NCBI GenBank assembly: GCA_965224065.1
Contig: CBDCYF010000005.1
Coordinates: forward strand, 2,542,001-2,606,000
DNA length: 64,000 nucleotides
Direction of reading: 5' to 3'
Source of the DNA: JAOTZA01 sp965224065
GTDB taxonomy: Bacteria > Acidobacteriota > Thermoanaerobaculia > Multivoradales > JAHEKO01
The notes beneath the pieces were generated by a model. That model was given only the letters and a program-made list of their open reading frames with translations, was not told the DNA's origin and made no database searches. The number at the start of each line of letters is the position of its first letter. Position 1 is the first letter of the stretch. Both the position numbers and the translations under genes were made by a program. Shown piece after piece: positions 61,060-64,000 of the stretch.

Positions 61060-64000
61060 CTACCTCCACGTAAATCCGGCCGTCACCAGGACCGCGCGCG
61101 GCGCCTGGTAGTCGAGTTCGTTGCGAACCCGGCCAAAACCGGTACAGTCCGGCGAAGGCTTGTCGTCGAACGTGCAGTTGCCGCTGGGCACAAACGTCAG
61201 CACGCCGTTGATCATTTGCGCGCTGCCGGCGACCTCGTCGCGGCCGTTGAAGTCGGTGATCTCCGACTCGTTGGTCACGTTGAGGGCGCTCAGCTTGGTC
61301 CAGAAACCGACTCGGTTCCAGACCTTGACGCTGTAGCGGACACTCAGGTCGCCACGCATCCAACTGTCGAGGCGCTTGATGCCCCGGCCGCCGAAGTAGT
61401 GTGTGTAGGTGCCCTGGTCGTTGAGGTACTCGGGGATATCGGCGTACGGCACGTTGGCGGTCGCGCTGTAGACGCGTCCCGACTGCTTGGTGAGCACCGC
61501 GCCAAAGGCGAGGCTGCCGGCTCGACCCATCGAGTGGGTATAGGTGGCACCCGTCCGTAGGCGCTGCGCGAAGTCCTCGTCGAGGAGACCCACCGGGGCC
61601 GCGCCCTCTTCCGGACGCGCCCGCGGGTAGTCGTGCAGTGCGCTGCCGGCGGCCGGCGTGTTCTGACCTTCGCCCTCGAAGTTGCCGTCGATCTTGCCGA
61701 CCGTCAGGTTCCCGAACCACACCAGATTGCGCGACGGGCGCCAGTCCCACGTGGTGGTGATGGCCTGATAGTTGCGCTGGGCGAGGTCACTGTTGATCCA
61801 GACGGTGGAGTCGAAGTCGGTGAAGACGCCCGGAGCCGTCTCGGCCGCGATGGTGTCGCAGCCCGGCCGACCGCCGTTGTCGAAGCTCAGTCCCTGCTCG
61901 GTGCACACCGCGCCAAAGGCGTCTTCCAGCAGGTCGTCGAACTTCCGCCGGTGGGCGGTCACGGTGACCGAACCGGTGTTGTTGGCAAATGCCTTGCGGA
62001 ATCCGAGCGACAAGTCCTGTGCCGCTGGGCCGGTGACGCCGTCCTGCATGAAGGTGGTGGGCTGGTTGGGATCGAGGAGGCCGACGATCAGACCCCAATA
62101 GTCGTCGTTCAACAGAATGGAGTCGACTTCGGCACCGGTGAACCCGAGAATAGTCGGGCCGGTGTAGAACGACGTGATCCCCGGAGCGCTGCCCACGCCC
62201 GTGGCCGCGCCAAAGACGGAGTCGTTCAGACGGCCGAGATACTGGCCGCCGGTAACCAGGATCTGGAGCGACGGATCGACGTTCCAGGCAAAGGCCAGCC
62301 GCGGTGAGACCTCGTCGAACGCGAAATTCTGGAAGGCCAGTGGGCTGTTGCTGGTGACGTCGTCGTAGCGTAGACCCACGTCGGCGCGGAACTTGCCGTT
62401 CTTGAACGTGACCGTGTCCTGGACATAGAGCGCCAGGTTCTCGATCTCGTTGTTGCCACCCAGGGGCAAGGCCTCGGAGCGGCGCGCTAAGCCGACACAG
62501 CCGGTGGTCGCGCTGAAGTTGGGGCAGTTGGGATCATCCGGCGCGTAGATGTTGAACGCGGAGTCGGGCCCCACCTCACCGGCGTAGGCGTCGGTGTTGA
62601 GCAGGCGCAGGTAGTAGTCGGTCGGCGTCTGCTTGTTCTCGCCGCCGGTGATCGAGTTGACGTTCTGGATGCCGGCCTCGAGGAAGTGGCTGTTGCCACC
62701 GGTCTCGAAGGCGTAGCTGATGTTGCCCGACTGGGTTTCGTTGTCCCGCAGATTTGGATCGGACGCATCCCACCAGTGGTTGTTCCAGAACGCAAACGGC
62801 GTGCTGGTCCAGATCGGCGAGGGACCCGAGGGGTCGCCGCCCGACACGATCGAGACGGCCTTCTCGGTCGCTTGGACATCGGCAAAGAGCGACGGACTCA
62901 GGACGCCCTGGTAGGCCAGGGTGTCGGTCTCGCGCGGATCGGCACGAACGCCGTTGGCGAACTTGAGATCGCCCGGCGGCAGCGCCGCGCGCCCCGACAC
63001 GGTGGCGTCGAACTCCAGGTGGCTGATGTCGAAGATGTGGTTGGCCGAGGGCGCAGCACGCAGCTTGCCCTGCCAGCGATCCTGGCTGGTGACCCGGGTG
63101 AAGGTCTCACCGGTCACCGAAGTGGTGAAGTCCTGCAAGCTGTCCGGCACGTCGCGGACGCCGCCAAACCACCACAGGCGGTCTTTCAAGACAAAGCCGC
63201 CGCCGGTCAACTGACGGACCTTGCGCAGGTCCTCCGAACGGCTCTCTTCAAAGGGTGTCTGACCGTCCCAGCTCTCACGCCGGAACTCGGAGCGCAGCGT
63301 CGCCTCGTACTGGTTCGAGCCGGACTTGGTCACCGCGTTGATGACGCCGCCCTGGAACCGGCCGTAGCGGGCGCTGATGCCCGAAGTCAGAACCTGGACC
63401 TCCTCGACCGCGTCCTCCAGGAACAGGGTCGGGGCGGCGCCGAAAAACGGGTCCGAGACCTCGGCCCCATCCAGCATCACGACGGTGTCGGTGCCGGGGG
63501 CGCCGGAGATCGACGGGTTGGCGTTGGGGTTCGACGCCACGTTGGGCGCAAAGAAGGCGATGGTGTTGAGCGTCCGGTTGTTGATCGGAAGCTCCTCGAC
63601 CTCTTTCTCGTAGTCGAGCGATCCGCCCACGTGGGTGGTCTCGAGCGCCGTCGGCGCCGAGAAAACGGTGATTTCCTGGGTTACGGCTTCGCCGGGGGCG
63701 AGCTCTACCTTGAGCGGGTAGGTCTCACCTACGCCCAGACGAAAGCTCAGGACCTGCGGCTGGAAGCCGACCGCAACCACCGCGACGGTGTAGTCGCCGA
63801 CCTGAAGACCGGTCAGACGGTATACGCCCGCGTTGTTGGTGTCGCCTTCCCACTCCAGACCCAGGTCGGTCGAGCTCACGGTCACGGTGGCGCCGGAGAC
63901 GGCACTGCCGTCTTCCTGCTGCACGACCGAGACGTTGACTCCACCCGTGGTACGGGCCTGGGCGTTGACGACCGCCGGAGCGATCACCAGGCCGACCAAG
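61060..64000 (-). CDS. TonB-dependent receptor (Oar-like), 5' end outside the window
   Basis: 979 codons are visible, ending in AVLVTAGFTWR. The N-terminus lies beyond the right edge (TTG 63999 is only the first codon in view, inside the signal-peptide region). Domains: carboxypeptidase-regulatory-like (GSAVSGATVTVSSTDLGLEW, GLQVGDYTVAVVAVGF), TonB box region, plug (ELPINNRTLNTIAFFAPNVA, SGAPGTDTVVMLDGAEVSDP, SGISARYGRFQGGVINAVTK) and a long barrel. This is the Oar-like branch that often imports proteins or large substrates in Acidobacteriota-type bacteria. A terminator follows on the minus strand. Confidence 0.93.
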   Translation of the reverse strand, partial: LVGLVIAPAVVNAQARTTGGVNVSVVQQEDGSAVSGATVTVSSTDLGLEWEGDTNNAGVYRLTGLQVGDYTVAVVAVGFQPQVLSFRLGVGETYPLKVELAPGEAVTQEITVFSAPTALETTHVGGSLDYEKEVEELPINNRTLNTIAFFAPNVASNPNANPSISGAPGTDTVVMLDGAEVSDPFFGAAPTLFLEDAVEEVQVLTSGISARYGRFQGGVINAVTKSGSNQYEATLRSEFRRESWDGQTPFEESRSEDLRKVRQLTGGGFVLKDRLWWFGGVRDVPDSLQDFTTSVTGETFTRVTSQDRWQGKLRAAPSANHIFDISHLEFDATVSGRAALPPGDLKFANGVRADPRETDTLAYQGVLSPSLFADVQATEKAVSIVSGGDPSGPSPIWTSTPFAFWNNHWWDASDPNLRDNETQSGNISYAFETGGNSHFLEAGIQNVNSITGGENKQTPTDYYLRLLNTDAYAGEVGPDSAFNIYAPDDPNCPNFSATTGCVGLARRSEALPLGGNNEIENLALYVQDTVTFKNGKFRADVGLRYDDVTSNSPLAFQNFAFDEVSPRLAFAWNVDPSLQILVTGGQYLGRLNDSVFGAATGVGSAPGITSFYTGPTILGFTGAEVDSILLNDDYWGLIVGLLDPNQPTTFMQDGVTGPAAQDLSLGFRKAFANNTGSVTVTAHRRKFDDLLEDAFGAVCTEQGLSFDNGGRPGCDTIAAETAPGVFTDFDSTVWINSDLAQRNYQAITTTWDWRPSRNLVWFGNLTVGKIDGNFEGEGQNTPAAGSALHDYPRARPEEGAAPVGLLDEDFAQRLRTGATYTHSMGRAGSLAFGAVLTKQSGRVYSATANVPYADIPEYLNDQGTYTHYFGGRGIKRLDSWMRGDLSVRYSVKVWNRVGFWTKLSALNVTNESEITDFNGRDEVAGSAQMINGVLTFVPSGNCTFDDKPSPDCTGFGRVRNELDYQAPRAVLVTAGFTWR

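Overview
The window is GC-rich, densely coded bacterial chromosome. The gene content points to an Acidobacteriota-type Gram-negative bacterium (inference; no rRNA or marker phylogeny is possible here). Supporting signs are two large TonB-dependent receptors with N-terminal carboxypeptidase-regulatory-like domains, a phosphate-selective porin, several lipoproteins, a complete bacillithiol pathway, and secreted proteins with Asp-box, beta-helix and CHRD-like folds. Many starts are GTG or TTG, and neighbouring genes often overlap by a few bases.

Layout. 1-1.6 kb (minus): tRNA-dihydrouridine synthase (cut by the window edge) and a SYLF-domain protein. 1.7-8.6 kb (plus): a tight operon of a GH2 glycosidase, a SAM methyltransferase and bshC-bshB1-bshA for bacillithiol. 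8.7-9.9 kb: three small membrane proteins. 9.9-12.1 kb (minus): an IS3 orfA remnant, a TPR protein and an AraC regulator. 12.2-15.6 kb: yidD, a DUF971 protein, a cyclophilin lipoprotein, an unknown protein and an aldo/keto reductase. 15.6-19.1 kb (minus): gap-pgk-tpiA-secG followed by tRNA-Leu(GAG). 19.2-19.75 kb: seven tandem copies of a 76-78 bp palindrome-bearing repeat. 19.8-30.3 kb: tsaD, paired PH-domain membrane proteins, exonuclease III, a ZIP transporter, an orphan lasso-B2-like transglutaminase, an M28 peptidase, mscL, a phytase-like/nuclease fusion and moaB.

30.3-37.8 kb is the most interesting part: a complete phosphate-uptake and signalling locus. phoR and phoB (minus) diverge from pstS-phoU-pstC-pstA-pstB-pstB' (plus), with an 11-bp-phased Pho-box array between them. 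PhoR has no visible membrane segment. PhoU carries a C-terminal low-molecular-weight phosphatase-like domain that has lost its catalytic Cys and Arg. The two PstB ATPases have complementary defects: one keeps LSGGQ but lacks the Q-loop Gln and switch His, while the other keeps all of those but lacks LSGGQ. Together they could form one canonical and one degenerate ATP site. A second Pho-box-like array precedes the OprP-type porin at 52.1 kb, next to a TonB receptor/beta-helix/CHRD-like locus.

The rest holds an animal-type heme peroxidase, a GH-like secreted protein, a beta-repeat surface protein, a protein with a C-terminal sorting-type tail, an NlpC/P60 lipoprotein, PEP carboxylase, a TerC-like protein, an ACT protein coupled to an Asp-box secreted protein, a Sel1-repeat protein, 3-hydroxyacyl-CoA dehydrogenase, a GT-B glycosyltransferase, and a final TonB receptor cut by the right edge. 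Residue positions given as rough are counted by eye. All family assignments rest on motif recognition without database searches.
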